A DNA stretch of 64,000 nucleotides, from assembly GCA_001897855.1 (NCBI GenBank), contig MKUO01000023.1:248001-312000 (forward strand), read 5' to 3'. Every line of letters begins with the position of its first letter. Position 1 is the first letter of the stretch. A model generated the notes under the pieces. That model saw only the letters and a program-made list of their open reading frames with translations. It was not told the origin of the DNA and did not search any database. The stretch is from Bacteroidetes bacterium 43-93 (GTDB lineage: Bacteria > Bacteroidota > Bacteroidia > Chitinophagales > Chitinophagaceae). A program made the position numbers and the translations under genes. This document shows, in pieces, positions 50,027 to 58,533 of the stretch.

Positions 50027-50896
50027 ATGTATTACCTTTTATTACTGATATTGTATCCGCTGGCATTATTGCCATTGCAGGTGCTATATCTATTGTCTGA
50101 TTTTGCTTTTTTTATTCTTTACCGGATCATCGGGTATCGAAGAGACGTAGTTGAAGATAACCTGCGGCGTGCTTTCCCGGAAAAGACAGAAGAAGAAATA
50201 AAAGGCATCAGCAAAAAATTTTACAAAAGTTTCTGTGATCAATGGATAGAGACACTGAAACTGCTGGCGATGAGTAATGCGCAACTAGAACGGCGTATAA
50301 CGGTAGATTGGGATGTGTTTAATGAGCTATATGATGAAAAAAGAAGCGGATACTTTTTGATGTCTCATACATTCAATTGGGAATGGGCTAACGTCATCAC
50401 ACAACGAAGGGCAAAACACCTGATGGTAAATATGTATTTACCACCTGAAAGCAAAGCTTTTGACAGGCTGATGCGTCGGATCCGTAAAGGGCCGGGATTG
50501 CTCATTTCAGTAAAAGCCATTAAAGAAGGTTTGAAGGCTATAAAACCCGGACAGCTTTATATGATGGGCCTGATATCTGATCAAAATCCGTCCAATCTAA
50601 ACAAGGTTATATGGCTATCCTTCATGGGCCGGACAGCTCCTTTTTTTATTTCGTCCGCTCAAACGGCACGCAAGGACAGGGCAGCTATTGTATTCGGGAC
50701 GATCATGAAGAAAAAGAGAGGGTATTATCATTTACATCTGCAGCGGTTTACAGAAGATGCATCAAAACATAGCGCCGAAGAGATCATGACCTCTTATGTT
50801 CATTACATAGAAGATGCAATACGCGAACAACCTGAAAACTGGATGTGGACACACAAGCGTTGGAAACATATTCCACCTACTGCTACGGAACAATAA
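50027..50896 (+). CDS. LpxL/HtrB-family lipid A (Kdo2-lipid) acyltransferase-like protein
   Basis: The 289-residue protein has one N-terminal membrane helix (YYLLLLILYPLALLPLQVL). The acyltransferase HxxxxE/D site follows in LMSHTFNWEWAN. Other conserved parts are VVEDNLRRAFPEKTEEE, LISDQNPSN and the C-terminal QPENWMWTHKRWK. It would add a secondary fatty acid to lipid A or a related lipid at the inner membrane. The 3' end overlaps the convergent lipid kinase gene by 14 bases. Confidence 0.88.
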   Translation: MYYLLLLILYPLALLPLQVLYLLSDFAFFILYRIIGYRRDVVEDNLRRAFPEKTEEEIKGISKKFYKSFCDQWIETLKLLAMSNAQLERRITVDWDVFNELYDEKRSGYFLMSHTFNWEWANVITQRRAKHLMVNMYLPPESKAFDRLMRRIRKGPGLLISVKAIKEGLKAIKPGQLYMMGLISDQNPSNLNKVIWLSFMGRTAPFFISSAQTARKDRAAIVFGTIMKKKRGYYHLHLQRFTEDASKHSAEEIMTSYVHYIEDAIREQPENWMWTHKRWKHIPPTATEQ

Positions 50897-51761
50897 CCTT
50901 TTGTGCGGAGTGCACCATTTTAAAATGCACTTTGTTAGCACATTGATGGGCATCGCCATCCGTTTGCATTAGCTTCAGTTCGGGATGAGAAATAACGATC
51001 TCCTTACCGCGGTAATGTTTTACATAAGGGCTGCTGGTAAGCGTACCGGTCATAGCACGTACCACAATTGCAGCACTTAATATTTTAGGAAATTTATTGA
51101 TGATGATGAGATCAAACAGGCCATCCGTCCAGTTGGCATCAGGCGCTATCTGGAAGTTATAACCAAACTGCGTGCCGTTAGCAACACACACAATAAATGC
51201 TTTTTCTTTCATGTGCTTGCCATCAATGGTTATATCCCAGTCCCATTCGTTATAGGTCCACATATGTTTGGTCACTAACCAGCTATACATGGCAAAGCCA
51301 CGACGCGTGCTTTTAGCAAATTTTCTTGATATCAGTGCATCAAAAGCTACACCTGCATTGCTGATGAATGGGCGGTCATTGGCATAGCCAATATCCATTT
51401 TTATGGTATTGCCTTTATTGATAACATCAATCGCTTGCTCTTCGTTCAATGGTATTTGCATAGCCCGTGCCATTCCATTGCCACTACCTTTAGGTATAAT
51501 GGCTAATGATGTTTCGGTGCCCAGAAGCCCGCTAACAATATCATTGACAGAGCCATCACCACCAACGGCTACAACTGCAAAAGCATTGTTTGCAGCGGCA
51601 TTGCGTGCAAGCTCGGTGCCGTGTTTTGCATATTCTGTATGCTGTATCTCGTAACTGTAAATGTCGCTATCAAGGCGGTTATCAATAGCGCGTTGGATGG
51701 CTTTTTCTCTTTCAACGCCCGACTTTGGGTTTACAATGAATACCAGGTGTTTCCTGTTCAC
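50883..51761 (-). CDS. Diacylglycerol/lipid kinase (YegS/DagK family)
   Basis: The 292-residue protein has the DAG-kinase catalytic signature VVAVGGDGSVNDIVSGLLG and the loop LAIIPKGSGNGMARAM. Later motifs include NAGVAFDALI and DGLFDLIIIN. It would phosphorylate a lipid alcohol at the membrane using ATP. Its start overlaps the end of nadC by four bases (ATGA), so it is translationally coupled to nadC. Confidence 0.9.
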   Translation of the reverse strand: MNRKHLVFIVNPKSGVEREKAIQRAIDNRLDSDIYSYEIQHTEYAKHGTELARNAAANNAFAVVAVGGDGSVNDIVSGLLGTETSLAIIPKGSGNGMARAMQIPLNEEQAIDVINKGNTIKMDIGYANDRPFISNAGVAFDALISRKFAKSTRRGFAMYSWLVTKHMWTYNEWDWDITIDGKHMKEKAFIVCVANGTQFGYNFQIAPDANWTDGLFDLIIINKFPKILSAAIVVRAMTGTLTSSPYVKHYRGKEIVISHPELKLMQTDGDAHQCANKVHFKMVHSAQKVIVP

Positions 51762-52597
51762 GATATATGTGCTTTAAGACTTAAGTCGAGGCTAACAGCG
51801 TGGTTAATGATGGCACCAACGGACATATAATCAACACCCGTTTTAGCATATGCTTCTATATTATCAAGCGTTATGCCGCCGGAAGCTTCTGTCTCAAATT
51901 CTCCGTTGATTAATGCTAAAGCTTCTGTGATCTGTTCGGGTTTAAAATTATCGAGCATAATGCGGGTAACACCACCTACACGCAAAACCTCCTTCACATC
52001 ATCTATACTGCGTGTTTCTATCACTATTTCCAGGTTCAGATTTTTATCTGCCAGGTATTTGTTCGTCTTTTGAATGGCTTTTTCAATACCGCCGCAAAAA
52101 TCAATATGATTGTCCTTCAGCATTATCATATCATACAAGCCCATGCGATAATTATGACCACCGCCAATTTTCACTGCCAGCTTCTCATAAGCGCGGAATA
52201 ATGGAGTTGTTTTGCGCGTATCTAATATTTTAGAATTGTACCCTTTTATCCTGTTTACGTATGTATTGGTAAGAGTGGCAATACCACTCATACGCTGCAT
52301 GCAGTTAAGCGCCAGGCGTTCTGCCTGGAGAATAGTATGTACTTTGGCAGCTACTTCAAAAACTATATCACCGGGTTCAATGGTATCCCCGTCGTTTTTA
52401 TATAAGGTAAACTGAGCATCAGGCTGCAGGTAGTGAAAAATATCCTGGGCCAACTGCACACCTGCAACTATACCGCGTTCTTTTACTTTTAATATTGCTT
52501 TTCCATTCGCATCGGCAGGAATAGTAGCCAGGGTTGAATGGTCTCCTGTTTGAATGTCCTCACGAAATGCCGCCGCTATAAATTCAGTTTGTTCCAT
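51758..52597 (-). CDS. nadC: Quinolinate phosphoribosyltransferase (nicotinate-nucleotide pyrophosphorylase)
   Basis: It makes nicotinate mononucleotide from quinolinate and PRPP in de novo NAD synthesis. The 279-residue protein has RLALNCMQRMSGIATLTN, LDTRKTTPLFRAYEKLAVKI, GGGHNYRMGLYDMIMLKDNH and the C-terminal EASGGITLDNIEAYAKTGVD, all diagnostic of NadC. nadA and nadB are not in the window. The lipid kinase gene overlaps its 3' end. Confidence 0.96.
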   Translation of the reverse strand: MEQTEFIAAAFREDIQTGDHSTLATIPADANGKAILKVKERGIVAGVQLAQDIFHYLQPDAQFTLYKNDGDTIEPGDIVFEVAAKVHTILQAERLALNCMQRMSGIATLTNTYVNRIKGYNSKILDTRKTTPLFRAYEKLAVKIGGGHNYRMGLYDMIMLKDNHIDFCGGIEKAIQKTNKYLADKNLNLEIVIETRSIDDVKEVLRVGGVTRIMLDNFKPEQITEALALINGEFETEASGGITLDNIEAYAKTGVDYMSVGAIINHAVSLDLSLKAHIS

Positions 52598-52613
52598 TGC
52601 AGGTTTTTGCCCG

Positions 52614-52621
52614 CAAAGCTA
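52614..52621 (-). promoter_or_regulatory. -7 promoter box of nadC
   Basis: Read leftward, TAGCTTTG matches TAnnTTTG exactly, 16 bases before the ATG. A TTTTG lies about 16 bases further upstream. Confidence 0.5.
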
Positions 52622-52683
52622 CTAAATACATAATAGACAAAACATAGGTAATAATTTGTTAATCCCTGTATAATGCTGCTTTG

Positions 52684-53904
52684 TTATGATCGCCACAGCA
52701 GGCTTCCATCTCCATAACTAAGAAATCTGTACCCATTTTGTAGCGCATGTTCATAAACCCGTTTCCAATCATCACCAATTAGTGCCGATACAAGCAGCAG
52801 TAAAGTAGATTGTGGCTGATGGAAATTGGTAACCAGGCCGTTTATTACCCTGAATTCATATCCGGGCGCAATCAATACCTGTGTGCGGGTCACAAGCCTG
52901 CTAAGTCCTTTCGTTTTTAAAAAGCTAAGTATTGCCTCGAAAGATTCCTTTGCGGTGAGGGTTGTATATATTTCGTAAGGATCCCATTGTGCTACAGCAA
53001 TGTCATCAAAATTCACATCTGCACCATTCCATATCTTAACGCCTATCCAGTACAGGCTTTCCAGTGTGCGTAGCGCAGTAGTTCCTACGGCGATGATGCC
53101 TTCATCAAGATGAGCTATGATGTTTTCTATTGCCTGTATATCTACTTCTATCCATTCTGCATGCATGTCATGCATTTCCATGGTTTCCGACTTTACAGGC
53201 TTAAATGTACCTGCGCCAACATGCAGTGTCACCAGCTCAGTATCTATTTGCTTAGCGCTGAGCTGCTGCATAATGCGCTCCGTAAAATGCAGTGCCGCTG
53301 TTGGTGCCGCTACACTGCCCTCGTTGCGTGCAAAAATGGTCTGGTATCTTGTTTCGTCCGATTCATCTGCATCCCGGTGCAGGTAGGGCGGTATCGGCAT
53401 ACGGCCTATATATTGCAATACTTCTGCAAAGCTGATATCTGCATCCCAGGTAAATTCTACTGTAAAAGAGGAAGGCTTGCGCTCGGCAATAATAGCTGTT
53501 AATATAAAGTCCGGGTTTGTGTGATGTATAGATAACGACATGCCATGCTTCCATTTGCTAGCTCCACCTATCATACAATCCCACCATACTTTATGTTTTT
53601 GCTGCAATGCGGTTTGCACTTCGGGGTATTGGCTATGTGGTTCCAGGCAAAAAACTTCTATTATACCGCCCGTATCTTTTTTAAATAGTAAACGTGCATG
53701 TACCACTTTGGTCTGGTTAAAAACCATAAGCGATCCTGCAGGTATCTCAGCTGCGATATCGCGATAAACACGTTCTGTTAAGACACCTTGTTTATATACC
53801 AGCAGCTTGGAAGCATCTCGTTCAGGTAGCGGATAGCTGGCAATTTTATCAGCAGGTAGATCATACGTATAGTCTTCAATACGCAGGTTGCCGGGATGAT
53901 TCAT
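52684..53904 (-). CDS. queA: S-adenosylmethionine:tRNA ribosyltransferase-isomerase
   Basis: QueA transfers the ribose of S-adenosylmethionine to preQ1 in tRNA, forming epoxyqueuosine. The 406-residue protein has the N-terminal YDLPADKIASYPLPERDASK, then ARNEGSVAAPTAALHFT, TLHVGAGTFKPVKSE, and the C-terminal TNFHQPQSTLLLLVSALIGD and GYRFLSYGDGSLLW. The conserved N-terminus fixes the start at 53904. An exact -7 box lies only five bases before it. Confidence 0.96.
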   Translation of the reverse strand: MNHPGNLRIEDYTYDLPADKIASYPLPERDASKLLVYKQGVLTERVYRDIAAEIPAGSLMVFNQTKVVHARLLFKKDTGGIIEVFCLEPHSQYPEVQTALQQKHKVWWDCMIGGASKWKHGMSLSIHHTNPDFILTAIIAERKPSSFTVEFTWDADISFAEVLQYIGRMPIPPYLHRDADESDETRYQTIFARNEGSVAAPTAALHFTERIMQQLSAKQIDTELVTLHVGAGTFKPVKSETMEMHDMHAEWIEVDIQAIENIIAHLDEGIIAVGTTALRTLESLYWIGVKIWNGADVNFDDIAVAQWDPYEIYTTLTAKESFEAILSFLKTKGLSRLVTRTQVLIAPGYEFRVINGLVTNFHQPQSTLLLLVSALIGDDWKRVYEHALQNGYRFLSYGDGSLLWRS

Positions 53905-53909
53905 AACTG

Positions 53910-53917
53910 CAAAATTA
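53910..53917 (-). promoter_or_regulatory. -7 promoter box of queA, five bases from the ATG
   Basis: Read leftward, TAATTTTG matches TAnnTTTG exactly and is followed by CAGTT and then ATG. A transcript from it would be leaderless or nearly so. Confidence 0.45.
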
Positions 53918-53931
53918 ACCCTAATAATTAA

Positions 53932-54786
53932 TCAGGACGCTATCTTAATAAACCCTTTAATAGCTTTGATGATCTGCTTCGCACCATCGCCGTAGAGCAT
54001 AGTGTGGTGGTTACCATCTATCGGGAAATACTGCGCATTTTTAAGTGCATCTACCGTCTCTTTTGCCATTTCGTCAGGCAGCAGAGGTTCTCCCATTGTG
54101 TATGCATCCAGACCGTTTAATAAGATCACCGGGTGTGTTATGTTATCTACATAAACACCCCATGCTGTATTGGCAACTGAATAGGCCACTTGTAAAATAT
54201 TGGCCAGTGTAGGACGGGGAGTTACCGTGCAATCATCAAGCGTTTTGATATCTGCCCGGTAATAACGAAGCATGCTATCTTCCCAAAAATCGCTGAACGG
54301 CGCTGCCTTTATTTCATCAATGTATGAATCCCATGACGGATAGATTTTATCAAGCCTGTTGAGTGTGGGCTGCAACATTTCTCCTGCATTGGGGTTCATT
54401 CTGGCGGCGGCATCCAGCACTATGAGTTTATCCACTCTTTCCGGATAATTAGCTGCTATATAAAAGCTTAGTAAACCACCGAACGAATGTCCTGCAATAA
54501 TTGCTTTATCAATCTTAAGATGATCCAGCAAACCGAGGATATCATCTGCATGATCTTCAATAGAGTAAGCAAAGGCCGGGTAGTCGGTCAATCCACGGCC
54601 ACGCAGGTCTACACTAATGATGCGGTAATCCTGCGCAATGCCATGATACACCAGCCCGTCAAACGCATGTGCATTGGCTGTAAGTCCGTGTAAAAAGAGG
54701 ATGGTTGGACCGTCAGAAGGGTATTCTATATAATGCATGCGGATACCATTGGTGTCCACATAGTGGTCTTGTTGTTGTAGCGTCAT
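53932..54786 (-). CDS. Alpha/beta hydrolase
   Basis: The 284-residue protein has the alpha/beta hydrolase fold: oxyanion motif ILFLHGLTAN, nucleophile elbow IAGHSFGGLLS (Ser101), acid Asp in LLNGLDAYTMG, and His in GNHHTML. I use the Met at 54786 because the longer start at 54822 would overlap the preceding gene and adds non-typical residues. It follows a 3-hydroxybutyrate dehydrogenase gene by 16 bases, so a role in hydroxy-ester or polymer breakdown is possible, but no specific substrate is shown. Confidence 0.82.
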   Translation of the reverse strand: MTLQQQDHYVDTNGIRMHYIEYPSDGPTILFLHGLTANAHAFDGLVYHGIAQDYRIISVDLRGRGLTDYPAFAYSIEDHADDILGLLDHLKIDKAIIAGHSFGGLLSFYIAANYPERVDKLIVLDAAARMNPNAGEMLQPTLNRLDKIYPSWDSYIDEIKAAPFSDFWEDSMLRYYRADIKTLDDCTVTPRPTLANILQVAYSVANTAWGVYVDNITHPVILLNGLDAYTMGEPLLPDEMAKETVDALKNAQYFPIDGNHHTMLYGDGAKQIIKAIKGFIKIAS

Positions 54787-54802
54787 CTTTAAAATTAAGG
54801 TA

Positions 54803-55573
54803 TTATTCAGCAGTCCAGCCACCGTCTATTGATAAGGCAGTACCTGTCATCTGCGCTGCGTTGTCTGATGCCAGATATACCGCAGCCTGTGCAATAGCAT
54901 CGATAGGTATAAATTGTTTCAGGGCTTGTTTGTCCAGCATCACTTTTTCGATCACTTCATCTTTGGTCATGTTGTGTGCTTTCATCTGGTCCGCTACCTG
55001 CTTATCAATAATAGGGGTATGTACATAACCCGGGCAAATAGAATTTGCGGTGATGCCGTAAGGAGCGCCTTCAAGGGCCAGTGTTTTCGTAAGGCCAACG
55101 AGCCCGTGTTTTGCTGCTACGTATGCCGATTTGAATTCTGACGCAACGAGGCCATGCGCTGATGCAATATTGATGATACGTCCCCATTGGCGTTCTTTCA
55201 TCCCCTTCCATACTGCCTGAGTTGTATGAAATGCGGCTGTAAGGTTAATACCAATGATGGCATTCCATTTGTCTGTCGGGAATTCGTCGATAGGTGCTAC
55301 GAACTGTATACCTGCATTGTTTACAAGAATGTCTATTTGGCCAACAGCTGTTGCTCCATCTGCAACCATGTTATTAATTGCTTCTACATCCAGCATGTTT
55401 GCCGGAGAGAAAATATGTTTGATCTTAAACTCATCCGCTACTTGCTGCGCTATTGTTGCTCCATCCGTTTCCAAACCGTTAAAAATGATGTTGCAACCTT
55501 GTGCAGCGAATGCTTTTGCAATGCCCAGTCCTATACCGCTGGTACTGCCTGTAATTAATACTGTCTTTGCCAT
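54803..55573 (-). CDS. 3-hydroxybutyrate dehydrogenase (short-chain dehydrogenase)
   Basis: It is predicted to interconvert 3-hydroxybutyrate and acetoacetate with NAD. The 256-residue protein has the Rossmann motif TGSTSGIGLGIA (9-20), NNAG (85-88), and the catalytic set Ser138, Tyr151 and Lys155 in NIASAHGLVASEFKSAYVAA followed by KHG, a stretch characteristic of bacterial D-3-hydroxybutyrate dehydrogenases. The C-terminal DNAAQMTGTALSIDGGWTA agrees. The alpha/beta hydrolase gene follows. Confidence 0.9.
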   Translation of the reverse strand: MAKTVLITGSTSGIGLGIAKAFAAQGCNIIFNGLETDGATIAQQVADEFKIKHIFSPANMLDVEAINNMVADGATAVGQIDILVNNAGIQFVAPIDEFPTDKWNAIIGINLTAAFHTTQAVWKGMKERQWGRIINIASAHGLVASEFKSAYVAAKHGLVGLTKTLALEGAPYGITANSICPGYVHTPIIDKQVADQMKAHNMTKDEVIEKVMLDKQALKQFIPIDAIAQAAVYLASDNAAQMTGTALSIDGGWTAE

Positions 55574-55577
55574 GGAC

Positions 55578-55585
55578 CAAAAGTA
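55578..55585 (-). promoter_or_regulatory. -7 promoter box of the 3-hydroxybutyrate dehydrogenase gene, four bases from the ATG
   Basis: Read leftward, TACTTTTG matches TAnnTTTG exactly and is followed by GTCC and ATG. It predicts a leaderless or nearly leaderless transcript. Confidence 0.45.
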
Positions 55586-55643
55586 TATGAAAACCTATGC
55601 CTTATAGCATACGATCTTGCATTTTCACATAAGATTAATAAGA

Positions 55644-57032
55644 CTACCTTATTTCAGGCACTGTAATACCTGTTATTTTTCGATATAGATCTATAGCATA
55701 GAGATCTGTCATACCCGCAATAAAATCTACTACTGATTGCATATCGCTATATCTGGCTTCAGCCTTTCCGGTTATCGCGAATTGCTTTGATACCAGTTTT
55801 ATCAGTTTTTCTGACTTTGTTTGTTTAGGATAGATCACAGCATTTACAAATTCTTTCAGCAAACCACCAATTACATTATACCCTGCTATCTCTATCTCTA
55901 CAACAGATTTATAATTGTAGATGTTTGCTACCGAATATTCATTGATCGCTTTTACAGCTTGCAGATCATTTTCAGGCAGGCAGCTTAAAAGGTCTCGCTC
56001 CAGGTTTCCTGCAAGCAAAGATGATTCCTGCTGCATGAAAAGGTTGGCTAATCGCTCTACCATCAATCCTATCCATTTAGCACGTATGAATTGAACCTTC
56101 TGGTTATCATCTACCAGTGCATTTACTTTACGCTCTACGTATGCCAGTGAATTGTAACCTTCAGTGTCAGAGAAGAATGGGTAGAACAGTTCTTTGATCT
56201 TGTCTATAGAAGCAATACCCAAACGGTGTGCATCTTCCATGTCTATAATGCGGTAGCAAATATCATCTGCAGCTTCGGTCAGGTATACAAAAGGATGGCG
56301 CGCATATACATGCTGATAGCCTTCTTTCTGAGGTATGCCTAAGGATGCAGCAATATCTTCATATACTCCGATCTCACTCTCAAAGAAGCCTGATTTTTTA
56401 GTAGATATAAGCCCGGTCTTCTGAAAGCCTTCTGAGGATGAACAAGGATATTTTACAATAGATGCCAGCGTAGTATATGTAAGGCGATAGCCACCGTCTT
56501 CATTCTCATTAAAACTATTGGTCAATGTTCTTAAGGCATTAGAGTTGCCTTCGAACAATTCAAAATCCATTAACTGGTTTTTTGATAAACTATCTTGGAT
56601 GATCTTTCGTGTGTCGCCCGTAAGCTCTTTGAAATAGGTACGTATTGCATATTCGCCTGAGTGGCCAAACGGTGGGTTGCCTATGTCATGCGATAAACAG
56701 GCAGCGGCTATTACAGATGGTAATTCGTATCTATAAAACTCATTGAAGTAGTCATCTTTAGTGCTATACTTCTTTGCTATCTCATCACCCACAGCTTTGC
56801 CCAGCGAACGACCAACAGATGCAACCTCCAGGCTATGGGTAAGCCTGTTATGTACAAACACAGCACCTGGTAATGGGAATACCTGCGTCTTGTTTTGCAG
56901 CCTGCGAAAAGCCGAGGAGAAAATGATACGGTCATAATCACGCAAAAAAGAAGTGCGCACACTATCGGGATTAGCATTTTTATTGTTCGGATCTCCTGTA
57001 CGTTGTGCGCTGTATAAGCTTTGCCAGTTCAT
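55644..57032 (-). CDS. dgt: dGTP triphosphohydrolase (HD domain)
   Basis: The enzyme splits dGTP into deoxyguanosine and triphosphate. With the Met at 57032 (MNWQSLYSAQRTGD, the usual N-terminus) the product is 462 residues. It has DYDRIIFSSAFRRLQNKTQV, then the metal-binding HD set: His in HNRLTHSLEVASVGR, His-Asp in CLSHDIGNPPFGHSGE, and a later Asp in EAADDICYRIIDMEDAHR. A weak -7 box CACTTTTG lies four bases before the ATG. It is divergent from the RCC1-repeat gene. Confidence 0.93.
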   Translation of the reverse strand: MNWQSLYSAQRTGDPNNKNANPDSVRTSFLRDYDRIIFSSAFRRLQNKTQVFPLPGAVFVHNRLTHSLEVASVGRSLGKAVGDEIAKKYSTKDDYFNEFYRYELPSVIAAACLSHDIGNPPFGHSGEYAIRTYFKELTGDTRKIIQDSLSKNQLMDFELFEGNSNALRTLTNSFNENEDGGYRLTYTTLASIVKYPCSSSEGFQKTGLISTKKSGFFESEIGVYEDIAASLGIPQKEGYQHVYARHPFVYLTEAADDICYRIIDMEDAHRLGIASIDKIKELFYPFFSDTEGYNSLAYVERKVNALVDDNQKVQFIRAKWIGLMVERLANLFMQQESSLLAGNLERDLLSCLPENDLQAVKAINEYSVANIYNYKSVVEIEIAGYNVIGGLLKEFVNAVIYPKQTKSEKLIKLVSKQFAITGKAEARYSDMQSVVDFIAGMTDLYAIDLYRKITGITVPEIR

Positions 57033-57036
57033 CTTG

Positions 57037-57044
57037 CAAAAGTG
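57037..57044 (-). promoter_or_regulatory. Possible -7 box of dgt, four bases from the ATG
   Basis: Read leftward, CACTTTTG matches seven of eight bases of TAnnTTTG. CAAG and the ATG follow. Confidence 0.3.
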
Positions 57045-57137
57045 CAACTTACAGTTAAGAATACAAGCATGTAGATGAAGTTGCATACATTTTTTGTTGA
57101 ATGCAGTATCTTTACGAAATACCAATAAATACATCTT

Positions 57138-58502
57138 ATGAAAAGCTTATTTATCCTATTAGCTTGCCTTCTTAGTTTCAGTGTTGCAAAAGCACAATGT
57201 TGGCAATCGGTTGCATCGGTAGATCAGGGTCAGACAATTGCGGTGAAAGCAGACGGTACTTTATGGGGATGGGGAATGCCGATTTATAACGAACTTGGGC
57301 TCAACGATACTACAACGAGATTTTCCCCGGTACAGACTGGATACGGAACTAATGATTGGTTGTCTGTCGCTGCCGACCGGGATCGTTCCTATGCATTAAA
57401 GAAAAATGGAACGTTATGGTCTTCCGGGCTAAATAGGTACGGCTCATTAGGTGTTGGTGCGAGTGTAACGCATGTTGATACCTTTATGCAGATTGGGATA
57501 GACTCTGATTGGGCATCTATTGTTGCCGGGCGCGATTGTGCATTGGCTATAAAAAAGAATGGTACCCTCTGGGGATGGGGAAGTAACGCTTCAGGTATGT
57601 TAGGAGTGTCATTCCCATCTAATCAGGTGAGTCCGGTTCAGTTAGGGACAAGTACCTGGAAGATGGTAAGTATATTATATGGAACAGGTTTAGGAATTAA
57701 AACTGATGGTACCTTATGGGGTTGGGGATCCAATGCGGTTGGTGAAATAGGTGATGGAACTCTAGGGGGAGAAAAACTCATGACACAAGTAGGAACTGAC
57801 AACGATTGGGACTATTGTTCAACAAACCTGGGTGGGTCTTGTGCTATTAAGCAAGACGGCACGCTTTATGCATGGGGTTATAATGCAAACGGTCTTGCAG
57901 CTACGAACACTTTTTATACAAGCCCTACCTCATTGATACCATCTATGAAATGGAAAAAAGTTAGTGCACATAGAGCTGTACTTGGTATTGCCACTGACGG
58001 TAGCTTGTGGGTTTGGGGCTCCAATGCCGATTATCAAATGGGGGATAGCACTTCAGACGTCAATCCACATACAACTCCGAAGCAGATTGGGACTGCTACA
58101 AATTGGGTAGATGTCTTCACGCAATATAGCGGATGTTTTGCTATTAATTCCAACGGAGAAATGTACAGGTGGGGTTTGAATATCTTTGGAGAGATGGGAG
58201 CGGATAGAGATAGTGTTATATTGTACAGGCCGACATCATTGACAAAAACCTGCGGTACGCTACCCAATGATATAAATATCGTTAGCAATCAAAACCTGCC
58301 GGATGTTTATCCCAACCCTACAGATGACGTTTTGTATCTTAGGACAACAGCAAAAGAAGTGATCCTGACAAATAATATAGGGCAGAGCTGGAAGAGAAAT
58401 GTGAATAATAACAGTATAGATATTAGGGACCTGGCAGATGGAGTTTATTATTTACGGATCCCGGGAAGAGTCTCGAAAATAGTTGTTAAACAATCTAAAT
58501 AA
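57138..58502 (+). CDS. Secreted RCC1-repeat protein with type IX sorting domain
   Basis: The 454-residue protein has a signal peptide (1-19, ending AKAQ) and seven RCC1-type beta-propeller blades, each with a repeated KxDGTLWGWGxN phrase (TLWGWGMPIYNELGLND, GTLWGWGSNASGMLG, GTLWGWGSNAVGEIGDG, GSLWVWGSNADYQMGDS). A type IX C-terminal sorting domain follows (about 385-454: VYPNPTDDVLYLRTTA, then LADGVYYLRIPG). It is probably a surface or secreted binding protein. In bacteria, RCC1 repeats give no fixed function. Confidence 0.87.
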   Translation: MKSLFILLACLLSFSVAKAQCWQSVASVDQGQTIAVKADGTLWGWGMPIYNELGLNDTTTRFSPVQTGYGTNDWLSVAADRDRSYALKKNGTLWSSGLNRYGSLGVGASVTHVDTFMQIGIDSDWASIVAGRDCALAIKKNGTLWGWGSNASGMLGVSFPSNQVSPVQLGTSTWKMVSILYGTGLGIKTDGTLWGWGSNAVGEIGDGTLGGEKLMTQVGTDNDWDYCSTNLGGSCAIKQDGTLYAWGYNANGLAATNTFYTSPTSLIPSMKWKKVSAHRAVLGIATDGSLWVWGSNADYQMGDSTSDVNPHTTPKQIGTATNWVDVFTQYSGCFAINSNGEMYRWGLNIFGEMGADRDSVILYRPTSLTKTCGTLPNDINIVSNQNLPDVYPNPTDDVLYLRTTAKEVILTNNIGQSWKRNVNNNSIDIRDLADGVYYLRIPGRVSKIVVKQSK

Positions 58503-58533
58503 AAAATGGCTGAGCATCTGCTCAGCCATTTTT
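58502..58533. terminator. Bidirectional terminator
   Basis: AAAAATGGCTGAGCA (58502-58516) pairs perfectly with TGCTCAGCCATTTTT (58519-58533). It separates the RCC1-repeat gene from the convergent membrane protein gene. Confidence 0.92.
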
